Origin: an uncultured Gammaproteobacteria bacterium
GTDB taxonomy: Bacteria; Pseudomonadota; Gammaproteobacteria; Nitrosococcales; Methylophagaceae
Assembly (NCBI GenBank): GCA_913058195.1
Contig: CAJXPP010000102.1
Location: 1 to 7,603 of the forward strand
DNA length: 7,603 nucleotides
Reading direction: 5' to 3'
Part shown: positions 1 to 7,573 of the stretch, one piece after another
How the letters are laid out: every line of letters starts with the position of its first letter
Position numbering within the stretch: position 1 is the first letter of the stretch
Program-made: the position numbers and the translations under genes
Notes under the pieces: generated by a model
Told to the model about the DNA's origin: nothing
The model's input: only the letters and a program-made list of their open reading frames with translations
Database searches by the model: none

Positions 1-50
1 TACGAGATCATGCCTAGTCTCGTGGGCTCGGAGATGTGTATAAGAGACAG
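1..50 (+). other. Illumina Nextera i7 adapter left on contig end (not biological)
   Basis: The whole 50 bases are synthetic. Bases 1-8 are the end of the P7 flow-cell primer (TACGAGAT). Bases 9-16 (CATGCCTA) match the i7 index segment of Nextera index primer N706, which reads out as TAGGCATG. Bases 17-31 are the read-2 primer part (GTCTCGTGGGCTCGG). Bases 32-50 are the 19-base Tn5 mosaic end AGATGTGTATAAGAGACAG. These assignments come from known adapter sequences recalled from memory and match at every base. Genomic sequence begins at 51. Reading leftward on the minus strand, the adapter adds a false peptide (CLLYTSPSPRD) and a stop to the transglycosylase gene, so any protein ending this way should be trimmed. 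Confidence 0.98.
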
Positions 51-274
51 TATAAGAAGTCTAAATAGGGTTGCAAAGGATAACCTTGCAACTCATTATT
101 TAATTTCTTGAACCTAGTAATTTGATTTGTTTCGAGTGCTTTTTTGGCGAACTGGAATGTTACTCGTTGCTGCTCGATTTGACTATCCGCAACTACATTG
201 CTGGATAAAATACTGAGCAGGGTAAGTAGTAGCGCCGATTTTATAGAGCCAATAAGGTAATGATGGTAATGCAC
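51..274 (-). CDS. slt: Soluble lytic murein transglycosylase (Slt70 type), N-terminal fragment, 3' end cut by contig end
   Basis: Only the first 74 codons plus two bases are genomic. Residues 1-29 form a Sec signal peptide: a short polar start, a hydrophobic stretch around 10-24 (SALLLTLLSILSS), then VVA before Asp30 as the likely cleavage site. The mature start (ADSQIEQQR) and the YPLQPYLDF segment at 65-73 resemble the start of the helical U-domain of E. coli Slt70, which has DSLDEQR and YPLYPYLEY at matching spacing. Full-length relatives are about 640 residues, so the ring-forming U-domain and the catalytic lysozyme-like domain lie beyond the contig. The family cleaves periplasmic peptidoglycan to anhydromuropeptides. 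The start is GTG (272-274): an in-frame stop at 296-298 and the lack of any ATG leave no better choice, though the Shine-Dalgarno sequence is weak (AAAGAAAA). It begins 14 bases after chpC, suggesting co-transcription. The annotated-looking C-terminus beyond residue 74 is adapter. The family call is fairly sure; the exact orthologue is not. Confidence 0.72.
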
Positions 275-288
275 AGGATATATTTTCT

Positions 289-741
289 TTAGTGGCTAAG
301 TGATGCTTCAATCGAATCTAGATTAGGTATATAAGCTAATTTATTACCGATTGGAAGTTGGAAAAGTAGGAAGTCTGATTCTTCTGCATCTTCAGCCATA
401 AGAAGTGCTGATTCATTTAAGTGAATTAACTGTGGCACACCAAAACAAGGTAAGGCATATACAGGCAGATCAGTAGCATCACTAATGCCATGTAGGACGC
501 AAAGCTTATTTGCATCAGATACATCAGTATTTTCGCTTTGAATTAAAGCTTCTACATTAATAATCGGTAACTGCCGGTCATGCCAGCTACATTCACCTAC
601 CCAGAAATCAGATTTGTTTGGCATCGCAGTATGTTGAGGCATAGGAATAACCTCAGCAATAGTCGAGTTTGGCAATAATAAGAAATATTTCTGTAATGGA
701 ATAAGCATACAAGGAATAAAGTCAGTCGTGTTCTCAGCCAT
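289..741 (-). CDS. chpC: ChpC-type CheW-like coupling protein of the Pil-Chp system
   Basis: A complete 150-residue cytoplasmic protein consisting of almost nothing but one CheW-like domain (about residues 10-145). Visible family features are the first strand pair (MLIPLQKYFLLLP), the AEVIPMP turn where CheW proteins have a VxEV-type motif, a WVGECSWHDRQLPIINVEAL segment that corresponds to the conserved G-x-x-x-W/R-G-x-x-x-P-v-i-d-L stretch, and a closing strand ending near IPNLDSI. CheW domains link chemoreceptor tips to the CheA kinase. P. aeruginosa has two in this system, PilI (upstream of pilJ) and ChpC (downstream of chpA). The position directly after chpA and the short length favour ChpC over PilI. 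The start is ATG with a good ribosome site (AGGAAA, plus-strand 747-752, seven bases from AGGA to the ATG), only 12 bases after the chpA stop, so translation may be coupled. It ends in TAA. No separate promoter or terminator is visible. Confidence 0.85.
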   Translation of the reverse strand: MAENTTDFIPCMLIPLQKYFLLLPNSTIAEVIPMPQHTAMPNKSDFWVGECSWHDRQLPIINVEALIQSENTDVSDANKLCVLHGISDATDLPVYALPCFGVPQLIHLNESALLMAEDAEESDFLLFQLPIGNKLAYIPNLDSIEASLSH

Positions 742-746
742 ATTTA

Positions 747-752
747 TTTCCT
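747..752 (-). promoter_or_regulatory. Ribosome binding site of chpC
   Basis: AGGAAA on the minus strand, seven bases from AGGA to the ATG at 741. It lies wholly within the 12-base gap after the chpA stop codon (754-756), which fixes the chpC start and suggests re-initiation by ribosomes leaving chpA. Confidence 0.7.
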
Positions 753-753
753 G

Positions 754-3700
754 TTATTGCTTCGAGTCTGGATAGTTAGTGCCAAGTAGGTTCTGCATTG
801 TCTCTACTAATTCTAATTCCTGGTAAGGCTTCCCTAAATAAGCATTTACGCCGATATTAAGTGCTCTGGTACGATGTTTATCGCCTGTTCTTGAGGTTAT
901 CATAATAATCGGTAAGTGCTGGTATTGCTCAATATTTCGAACCAGTGTTGCAAACTCAAACCCATCCATTCGAGGCATTTCGACATCGAGTAAGATAATA
1001 TCGGGTGTTTGCTCATTTAATTGAGCAATGGCATCAATACCATCTCGAGCAGTTACCACTTCGAAACCGTGCCGCTTGAGTAAGTTGCCAGATACTTTAC
1101 GCATGGTAATAGAATCATCAACCACCATAGCGATAGGAGTAGTGTGAAGCTCAGCATCAGCCGGAACTGGATTTAACAGTTCCAGATTAGTTACATCGGT
1201 ATGCCCTGACTCTGCAGTTTGAACCAGTGTAGGGATGTCGAGAATAAAGACAACTTGACCATCTCCCAATATAGTAGCGCCATTGATAGAGTCGATATGA
1301 CTTAGTTGTTCGCCAACTGATTTTAATACGATTTCTCGGTTACTATTGACGGCATCGACTAATAGTGCAATTTGCATATCACCATATCTGAACAGTAATA
1401 TTGGTAACTGAACCTTAGGATCTTCGGGCAGTGTTAAGGGTAGATCAAGTAATTGTGCTAATGAGAAGAAACGGTAGTACTCACCATGAAACTCATAGCG
1501 TGTTTCACCTTCAGTGGATAGTAAGGCTTGGATTTCAGTTACACTCGCTCGTGTACCAGCGTGTACTGCACTCATTGGGATTGCGTATGGCTTATCATTA
1601 CAGCTAACCATCAGTGACTGCATGATGGATAAAGTTAATGGTAAACGAATATTAAAGGTTGTGCCCTTTCCTGAGATGGATTGAATAGAAAGTCGGCCTT
1701 TAAGCGCTCGTATTTCATTGCTTACAACATCCATTCCAACGCCACGACCAGATATTTGCGAAACACCGTCAGAGGTACTGAAACCTGAAGTCAAAATAAG
1801 CTGAATCAACTCTTCGTCAGAAGGTATATTGTCAGGGTTAATTAGCTTCTGATTAATTGCTTTTTGTTTAACTTTTTCAACATTAATACCTTGGCCATCA
1901 TCTGTAAGCGATAATAAAACCTCAGAGCCTTCACGAGTAATTGTAAGGGTTAGCTGACCAACCTCATTTTTACCAAGATCTTGGCGAGCAGTAGGTGACT
2001 CAATGCCATGAGCAACAGCATTCCTGATAAGGTGCTCCAATGGTGCAACAATGCGGTCAAGAATAGTACGATCTAATTCACGCTCGGCGCCATGAACGGT
2101 TAGTTCTGTTTGTTTTTCTAGTTCAGAGTTAACTTGACGAATGATACGTTCGAAACGAGGAACTAGCCCTGTAAAAGGCAGTAAGCGTGTATTCATCAGG
2201 CCTTGTTCTAAATCGGCACTGAGGCGTGACTGTTGAAGTAAAATTGCATCAGAATCATGTACGATATTATCGATTGACTGTGTGATTTCATGCATATCAC
2301 TGACACTTTCAGTCAAACTTCGTGAAAGCTGCTGAATCATAGAAAAGCGATCGAACTCTAATGGGTCAAAATCAGTTTTATCTTGAGTTTGATCTTCATA
2401 GCGGAATAAAATTTGTGTTTCAGTTTCTATTTCCAGGTTTCTTAATTGATCCTGTAAGCGACTAACCGTAGATTCCATTTCAGTTAATTGAAGCAATATG
2501 GCCGAGTTTTGTTGGCCAACACGATCACGTGAAATATTGACTTCACCGGTAAAGTTGGTAAGGAAATCGAGTAAATCAGCCCGAACACGAATGTGCTCAC
2601 CACCACTGGCTTTAGTTTCTTTAACGGCTATTTCTTCAACTACTGATAGGCTTGATATTGTAGGTGCGACAACATGTCCAGTGTGCTGAGCAATAGACGT
2701 TAATATATCTTGTGAAACAGGAATAGATTCATTATTGACCAACCGCTCTTGAATTTCAGCTAAACGATCTTGTGATTGTTGTAATAATGAAAAGAAATCC
2801 TCATTAGGAGCTTGCTGTTGTTCAACGACGGAAGAAAGCAATGATTCCATTTGATGGCTGATTTCTGCAATAGGCGTTAGGGCGGTTAAACGAGCGCCGC
2901 CTTTTATAGTGTGCAAAACGCGTTGTAATTGTTGTAATGCATCGTGGTCATCATGATTTTGTTGCCAGCGTTTAATGGCATCACCACTTGACTCGAGTAA
3001 CTCTGCAAATTCTTCAGTAAAGGCCTCGAGCAATTCAGGCTCATCACTTGGAAGAGTAAACCATTCAGGATCTGGTGTAATTGACTCTACTTGACTGATA
3101 CGTTGGTCAACCTGTTGCTTGAATTCGCTAGTGTCGCTGGCAGGTTTATTTTGAATGAGCAGTTCAATTTGGTCATTAATAAGCTCATAACACTGCTCTA
3201 TTAATCCGACAATATCTTTATGGTTGGGCTCTGAATATTGAGTCAAATTATCCAGAAGTTGATATAAATCGACTAATACTGGCAGCTTAGCATGCTGTGA
3301 ATTATCTATTAGCGACTGTAATGTAGTATGTATCGTCGCTTTATAATCGGAATTATCAGGTTGCTGATGTAGTAACTCTAACTGGCTATTGTATTGATTA
3401 AGTAGCTCATCAGTCTCTTCTAAATAAACGACTAAGAACTCAGGATCAATGAGTTTTTCATTTTCTTCGGTCAGTTTTACATCGAGATCATTAGGCATTA
3501 ATTGAGCGATTTGTTGTGCTAATGGAACAATATCGGATTGTTCACCCTCTGAACCATTTAATATTGCGACAAATTGTTCTAATTCATTAACAACATCAGT
3601 TAAGACTGAAAATTGTTGCTGATCTAATGAAATATTATGTTCGTATAGTGAGCGTAGAGATTTATCAAGCTGGGCAGCTACCACTGCCATGGGCATTACC

Positions 3701-6393
3701 TGAGCAATATTGGCACATCCTTTAAGGGAATGTGCTGCTCGAAGGAGATCTTTATTCAGCGAGAATGGCGCTTGTTGATGTTTGAGTGCTTGTTGAAAAG
3801 TATCAAGATGCTGAGCAGCTTCATCGTTAAATATTTGTTGTAACTCATCATCTTCATCAACGATACTAAAATCTGTCTCTATCTCTATCTCTATCTCTGT
3901 CTCTGTCTCTGTCTCTGTCTTTATAGGATAGTTTCTGGCTAAGGCAGTTAGAGTATCTGCTTGTTCTGTTGATGCTAACTTTCTCTCAGTAAAACGTGAT
4001 AATAAATGGGGGAGAAGTGCATCAGTTTCTGTTAATAGCTCATCTATTATTAATGTGAGCGGTTTTGTTTCATCAATAAGCTGATTAAGTAGATCTTCTA
4101 AGGACAATGCAAGCTCTGCGACAATGAGTGCACCAGCCATACGTCCACTACCTTTTAGGGTATGAAAGTGGCGACGCAAGGTCATTAATGACTCTATATC
4201 GTGATTTTCAATCCAATCTGGAATAAGTGTTTTGAATTCAGCAAGTACATCATTTGCTTCTTCAATGAAAATCTCGGCGATTTCTGGATCAATATCATCT
4301 TCGACGGATAGGTCTTCAACCGTAGGAACTTGTTCAATGTCAGAATGTTGCTCACGCTCAATATAAAGTTCAACGCCAGTTTTAGCCTTTAGTTGGGCAG
4401 ATGGAGGAATATCATCAATTGAAGGTATTGTTTGAGACTGGGCTTGGATATAAACTTCGACGCCAGTTATTGAGGGAGAGCTGGGTTCTTCTATCTCGCT
4501 ATCGATTTGTTTGTGAGTATCACTCTGAGCTTGAATATAGCTTTCAACCGATGTCTTAGTATTTGAGTGAGTGTTTTTCTCAGAATCAAGCTGATTCTGA
4601 ATATAACGTTCGACACTAGTTGTTTCCGCTTCTACGGGGCTAACTTCAAGCTCTTGATTGGTGGCTAATAACTCTGCATCATCAGAGATAGAAAGCTCAG
4701 GTTCAGTAGTTTCTGTGGATATTTCTAGCGGTTCAAGCTCAAGGAAAAGGTTATCATCAGATGATGATTGTTCAAAATTAATTAGGATACTTTGTGCATT
4801 AATCAATACTTGCAATTGTTGCGATGAACCACCTTGTTGAATGCCTTCCATATAGAGTTCACATGAGGCAATAATTTCAGCTAGCCAAATTAGTTCTTGT
4901 TCAGATACTGAATTTTGTTTCATCAATACAATTTGTTGAGCTGTGTTTTGTAGGAGGCTAGCAGCTTCGTTCAAGCTAACCATTGATAAACCACCCTCAA
5001 CAAGTTGTAATTTAGTCGATATATTATCTAGGTGCTGTTCGGTGTTTTCTGGTTTTTCAGCAAGAATGGCTAAGGTATCTTTGACATGGTTGAGCTCAAG
5101 CAAACATTCCTTAATAACATCTTGTTGAAGCTGTAGACTCTCGGAGGATTGCTCATTCTCAATATGAATGTTTTTAAGCTGACCTTCTATTTGGAGAAGA
5201 GCATCTGCTAAAGCAGATAATTGTTGATCATCAGGTGTTTCTTGCAAAGATATCAACTTCGAGAATATTTCTGCCTGCTGCTGCAATAACACTGCGCCAG
5301 ATGAATTTTCGCCGAGTAATTGTAAGGTATCTGAGATACTTATTAGTTGTTCTGGTAGGTTTTCAAAACTATTTATCGATGAGTCAGAATGACGATTAAA
5401 TTGATCAATCTGCTCTTTTATAGACTGTAAATTATCAAGTAGCTCTGAGTGAACACTTTCAAGTGCATTACCACTAAAATTATAAATTTTTTGGTGTTGT
5501 GTTGCATTGAAAAAATTGAGACCGAACGTGTTTTTTAGCAAGGTAACATGCTTACCTGAACTAGTACTATGAGCAATTAGTAATAATAAGTCTGCAAGTA
5601 ATTTATCAGGAAATAATGCGAAAAGCTCATGTTCGCTATGTTGAGTAAGCAATTCAATAGGCTTTGCTAGCTTTCCTATTTTAGACTTTATTTCATTGTT
5701 AACGATAAGCCCGTTGTCTTGTACAGCTTCGATAATACCTGCTGCTGACCACCAAAGAATAATTGAACGTTCTTGCTGACTGTTTAGTCGGAGATAATTA
5801 AAAATCTTACCTAGCCTTTGAAGGCTGTCATTATCATTATCTTTGAACCAGCGTAGCAGCGATACTTGAAAAATATGGTTAACTTTTGAGGACGGTGGCT
5901 CTTGACTTGTTGTTGCATCCTGAGAGCGAGAAGCAATAGATGCTGGAAGAGTAACTGACAAGTTTGGTTTAAATAATTCGCTATCATTTAGCTGCTGTTC
6001 GCCACGCGCTAGACGCAACTCATTGACAGTGCTAATTAACCTTAATGGCTCATCAGTTAGCTCGCTTGATACAGCTTTTAGGTAGTTAGGAAGTAATAAT
6101 AAGCTTTTTATTAGCGTATCTTCGATATTAGCTTTAATTGTAGAATCAGCATGATAAAGGGCGTTTGCAGAAGCCATTATTTCACTAGAAAGTAGGTGGG
6201 CTCCCTTTAGATTGAGCATCTCTACAGTTCCACTGGTTTGATGCAGCTGTCTTATGCATGAATCCAATGGTGAATTATTTGTATCATCATCAATGTAGCG
6301 ATGTAGCGATTGCAGGGCTTTATCAAGTGAATCTTGCAATTCACCTTGAACCCAAACAAGTGCATCATAGTTACCGCTAGTTATCTCTGCCAT
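754..6393 (-). CDS. chpA: ChpA/PilL hybrid sensor kinase with multiple Hpt domains, CheA core, CheW-like domain and receiver
   Basis: A complete 1879-residue cytoplasmic protein with no membrane segment. Domains in order: an N-terminal FimL/Hpt-like helical domain (about 5-125; His51 in LHQTSGTV, without the Lys-Gly of an active site); a FimL-like helical region (about 170-320); a long helical stretch (about 325-560); an acidic linker with four VExYI repeats (592-681); Hpt with His744 (HTLKGSGRM); a Thr/Ile-Glu linker (826-840); Hpt with His888 (HSLKGCANI); a degenerate Hpt-like domain (about 970-1070, His1022); Hpt with His1161 (HTIKGGARL); a CheA dimerisation helix pair from about 1267; an HATPase with N-box Asn1458, G1 box DDGQG (1498-1502), G2 box GRGVG (1549-1553) and GKGTTF (1575-1580); a CheW-like domain (about 1590-1725); and a receiver with Asp1759/Asp1760, phospho-acceptor Asp1803, Thr1833 and Lys1855. 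All catalytic residues of kinase and receiver are present. In P. aeruginosa ChpA (about 2470 residues) controls pilus motility through PilG/PilH and affects cAMP. The start is ATG with GGAG six bases upstream. Confidence 0.95.
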   Translation of the reverse strand: MAEITSGNYDALVWVQGELQDSLDKALQSLHRYIDDDTNNSPLDSCIRQLHQTSGTVEMLNLKGAHLLSSEIMASANALYHADSTIKANIEDTLIKSLLLLPNYLKAVSSELTDEPLRLISTVNELRLARGEQQLNDSELFKPNLSVTLPASIASRSQDATTSQEPPSSKVNHIFQVSLLRWFKDNDNDSLQRLGKIFNYLRLNSQQERSIILWWSAAGIIEAVQDNGLIVNNEIKSKIGKLAKPIELLTQHSEHELFALFPDKLLADLLLLIAHSTSSGKHVTLLKNTFGLNFFNATQHQKIYNFSGNALESVHSELLDNLQSIKEQIDQFNRHSDSSINSFENLPEQLISISDTLQLLGENSSGAVLLQQQAEIFSKLISLQETPDDQQLSALADALLQIEGQLKNIHIENEQSSESLQLQQDVIKECLLELNHVKDTLAILAEKPENTEQHLDNISTKLQLVEGGLSMVSLNEAASLLQNTAQQIVLMKQNSVSEQELIWLAEIIASCELYMEGIQQGGSSQQLQVLINAQSILINFEQSSSDDNLFLELEPLEISTETTEPELSISDDAELLATNQELEVSPVEAETTSVERYIQNQLDSEKNTHSNTKTSVESYIQAQSDTHKQIDSEIEEPSSPSITGVEVYIQAQSQTIPSIDDIPPSAQLKAKTGVELYIEREQHSDIEQVPTVEDLSVEDDIDPEIAEIFIEEANDVLAEFKTLIPDWIENHDIESLMTLRRHFHTLKGSGRMAGALIVAELALSLEDLLNQLIDETKPLTLIIDELLTETDALLPHLLSRFTERKLASTEQADTLTALARNYPIKTETETETEIEIEIETDFSIVDEDDELQQIFNDEAAQHLDTFQQALKHQQAPFSLNKDLLRAAHSLKGCANIAQVMPMAVVAAQLDKSLRSLYEHNISLDQQQFSVLTDVVNELEQFVAILNGSEGEQSDIVPLAQQIAQLMPNDLDVKLTEENEKLIDPEFLVVYLEETDELLNQYNSQLELLHQQPDNSDYKATIHTTLQSLIDNSQHAKLPVLVDLYQLLDNLTQYSEPNHKDIVGLIEQCYELINDQIELLIQNKPASDTSEFKQQVDQRISQVESITPDPEWFTLPSDEPELLEAFTEEFAELLESSGDAIKRWQQNHDDHDALQQLQRVLHTIKGGARLTALTPIAEISHQMESLLSSVVEQQQAPNEDFFSLLQQSQDRLAEIQERLVNNESIPVSQDILTSIAQHTGHVVAPTISSLSVVEEIAVKETKASGGEHIRVRADLLDFLTNFTGEVNISRDRVGQQNSAILLQLTEMESTVSRLQDQLRNLEIETETQILFRYEDQTQDKTDFDPLEFDRFSMIQQLSRSLTESVSDMHEITQSIDNIVHDSDAILLQQSRLSADLEQGLMNTRLLPFTGLVPRFERIIRQVNSELEKQTELTVHGAERELDRTILDRIVAPLEHLIRNAVAHGIESPTARQDLGKNEVGQLTLTITREGSEVLLSLTDDGQGINVEKVKQKAINQKLINPDNIPSDEELIQLILTSGFSTSDGVSQISGRGVGMDVVSNEIRALKGRLSIQSISGKGTTFNIRLPLTLSIMQSLMVSCNDKPYAIPMSAVHAGTRASVTEIQALLSTEGETRYEFHGEYYRFFSLAQLLDLPLTLPEDPKVQLPILLFRYGDMQIALLVDAVNSNREIVLKSVGEQLSHIDSINGATILGDGQVVFILDIPTLVQTAESGHTDVTNLELLNPVPADAELHTTPIAMVVDDSITMRKVSGNLLKRHGFEVVTARDGIDAIAQLNEQTPDIILLDVEMPRMDGFEFATLVRNIEQYQHLPIIMITSRTGDKHRTRALNIGVNAYLGKPYQELELVETMQNLLGTNYPDSKQ
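3875..3920 (-). repeat. In-frame hexanucleotide tandem repeat inside chpA
   Basis: Seven full tandem hexamers plus a partial eighth (plus strand, left to right: one GTCTCT, three ATCTCT, three GTCTCT, then GTCT). On the coding strand they give alternating Glu and Thr or Ile: four Thr-Glu pairs, three Ile-Glu pairs and a final Thr at residues 826-840. The tract sits in the linker between the Hpt domains of His744 and His888. Because the unit is six bases, copy-number change would lengthen or shorten the linker without a frameshift. Seen directly; variability is inferred. Confidence 0.9.
4351..4620 (-). repeat. Four-copy VExYI peptide repeat in the chpA linker
   Basis: The protein motif T-(S/G)-V-E-x-Y-I-(Q/E) occurs four times in the acidic, low-complexity linker before the His744 Hpt domain: TSVERYIQNQ (592-601), TSVESYIQAQ (614-623), TGVEVYIQAQ (643-652) and TGVELYIERE (672-681). 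Start-to-start spacings are 22, 29 and 29 residues. The intervening segments are rich in Ser, Asp, Glu, Pro and Thr and do not resemble each other, so the motif is kept while the spacers are not. This pattern fits short docking motifs or amphipathic helices in a disordered linker. No function is assigned. Confidence 0.85.
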
Positions 6394-6410
6394 CTGTTAC
6401 TCCGGAACAG
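6394..6410 (-). promoter_or_regulatory. Ribosome binding site of chpA within a small inverted repeat
   Basis: On the minus strand CTGTTCCGGAGTAACAG directly precedes the ATG at 6393. The Shine-Dalgarno core GGAG (plus-strand 6400-6403) lies six bases from the start. The flanking CTGTT and AACAG are complementary, giving a possible five-pair stem with GGAG in the seven-base loop. The ribosome site is a confident call. A regulatory role for the hairpin is weak, as the stem is short and A/T-rich. Confidence 0.55.
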
Positions 6411-6454
6411 TAATGATATCGAAAATGAAAAAAACATTTAAATCTGACTGCTTT

Positions 6455-7573
6455 TTATGACGGTAATGTGAAGCCGGACACTGACTTACGAAGTTCGTCA
6501 GTGAGATCAAGCAGGCGGCCGATAGAAGCAGCACTTTCATTGGTGCCGGTTGAGGTTTGTATCGCAATTTCTTGAATAACATTCATACTATCAGAAGTGC
6601 CTACCGCAGCCTGGGCTTGTTGTTTCGCCGCATCAGAGATATTGTTTATTAGTTCGGCTAATTGATGCGATACCGCTTCAATTTGTTCGAGTGATGTACC
6701 TGCATCTTGTGATAACTTCGCTCCTGAAACCACCCCTGAGGTACTTTTTTCCATCGAGGATATAGCTTCACTGGTATCACTTTGGATTGTTCTTACCAAG
6801 GCATCAATTTGTTTGGTTGCATTACTTGAACGTTCAGCAAGTCGTTGAACCTCATCGGCAACTACCGCAAAGCCTCGACCGGCTTCACCGGCCATAGTTG
6901 CTTGAATAGCTGCATTAAGCGAAAGAATGTTTGTTTGCTCAGCGATATCGTTGATAAGTTCTACAATATCCCCAATTTCCTGTGAGCTTTCACCAAGGCG
7001 TTTAATACGCTTTGATGTTTCTTGAATATGTTCACGAATAGTATCCATACCAGTAATAGCATTTTTCACGGCATCGCTACCTTGTGCAGCCAATTGCACT
7101 GATTGTTGGGCTACTTCTGCTGATTGGCTAGCGTTTTGAGATACTTGTTCGATTGAGTCGGCCATATTACTAATCGCACTACTTACATCGGTAATCTGTT
7201 GAGTTTGATGAGCACTTGCATCAGTAAGATGTAGAGCCGTTGCTTGAGTCTCTTGGGCGGCTGATGCTACGTGAACTGTCGTTGAGTTAATATTTTCGAC
7301 TAAGTCGCGTAGGGCATCGATAGTGTAGTTGACTGAATCGGCAATCGCGCCAGTGATATCTTCGGTGACTGTCGCTGATACGGTAAGGTCACCGTCGGCT
7401 AAATCACCCATTTCATCAAGGAGTTGTAAAATTGCATCTTGGTTATGGCGGTTTTGAACTTCCATTTCTTCAAGTGAATTACGCATCTGTTTTAGCGGCT
7501 GATAGCCTAGGTTTAGAAATAATAGCAGTGTGATGATAAAGCTTATTAATATTGCTCCTGAAAACATTAATGG
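6455..7573 (-). CDS. pilJ: PilJ-type methyl-accepting chemotaxis protein, C-terminal 372 residues, 5' end cut by contig end
   Basis: The genomic part starts in frame at 7573 with Pro-Leu-Met. Residues about 2-22 form a membrane helix (the second one in PilJ), followed by a HAMP-like segment (about 25-80, containing LADGDLTVSATVTEDITGAI) and a long coiled-coil signalling domain (about 90-372). The hairpin tip (about 215-250) reads LNAAIQATMAGEAGRGF then VVADEVQRLAERS. The AIQA-x-MAGEAGRGF form and the ending near RKSVSGFTLP are typical of PilJ rather than general Tar/Tsr receptors. PilJ is about 680 residues in P. aeruginosa, so roughly 300 residues (first membrane helix and periplasmic sensing domains) are missing. 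There is no C-terminal NWETF-type tether for CheR/CheB. It precedes chpA by 61 bases with no terminator. The apparent start MYKRQ, read through 7574-7588, is adapter and not the gene start. Confidence 0.88.
   Translation of the reverse strand, partial: PLMFSGAILISFIITLLLFLNLGYQPLKQMRNSLEEMEVQNRHNQDAILQLLDEMGDLADGDLTVSATVTEDITGAIADSVNYTIDALRDLVENINSTTVHVASAAQETQATALHLTDASAHQTQQITDVSSAISNMADSIEQVSQNASQSAEVAQQSVQLAAQGSDAVKNAITGMDTIREHIQETSKRIKRLGESSQEIGDIVELINDIAEQTNILSLNAAIQATMAGEAGRGFAVVADEVQRLAERSSNATKQIDALVRTIQSDTSEAISSMEKSTSGVVSGAKLSQDAGTSLEQIEAVSHQLAELINNISDAAKQQAQAAVGTSDSMNVIQEIAIQTSTGTNESAASIGRLLDLTDELRKSVSGFTLPS

Noticed and set aside
2498..2689. Plus-strand open frame of 63 codons.
   Set aside because: It lies antisense inside conserved ChpA coding sequence and has no recognisable protein features.
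3875..3920. A phase-variation switch for chpA at the hexanucleotide repeat.
   Set aside because: A six-base unit cannot shift the reading frame; only linker length could change.
4658..5128. Two plus-strand open frames (4658-4840 and 4943-5128) rich in Ser and Cys.
   Set aside because: Both are antisense to chpA in low-complexity or helical regions, where chance open frames are common; no ribosome site or family resemblance.
6413..6442. A sigma70-like promoter before chpA (minus strand: TTTAAA, 18 bases, TATCAT).
   Set aside because: The -35 match is only four of six, the region is very A/T-rich, and transcription would start about 13 bases before the ATG, leaving almost no leader. Read-through from pilJ is simpler.
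6394..6454. A rho-independent terminator between pilJ and chpA, suggested by a run of seven T on the minus strand.
   Set aside because: No G/C-rich stem precedes the T run.
6397..6582. Minus-strand open frame of 61 codons ending just before chpA, with a hydrophobic, signal-like stretch.
   Set aside because: It mostly overlaps the conserved 3' end of pilJ in another frame, and its hydrophobic part is a frame shadow of the receptor sequence.
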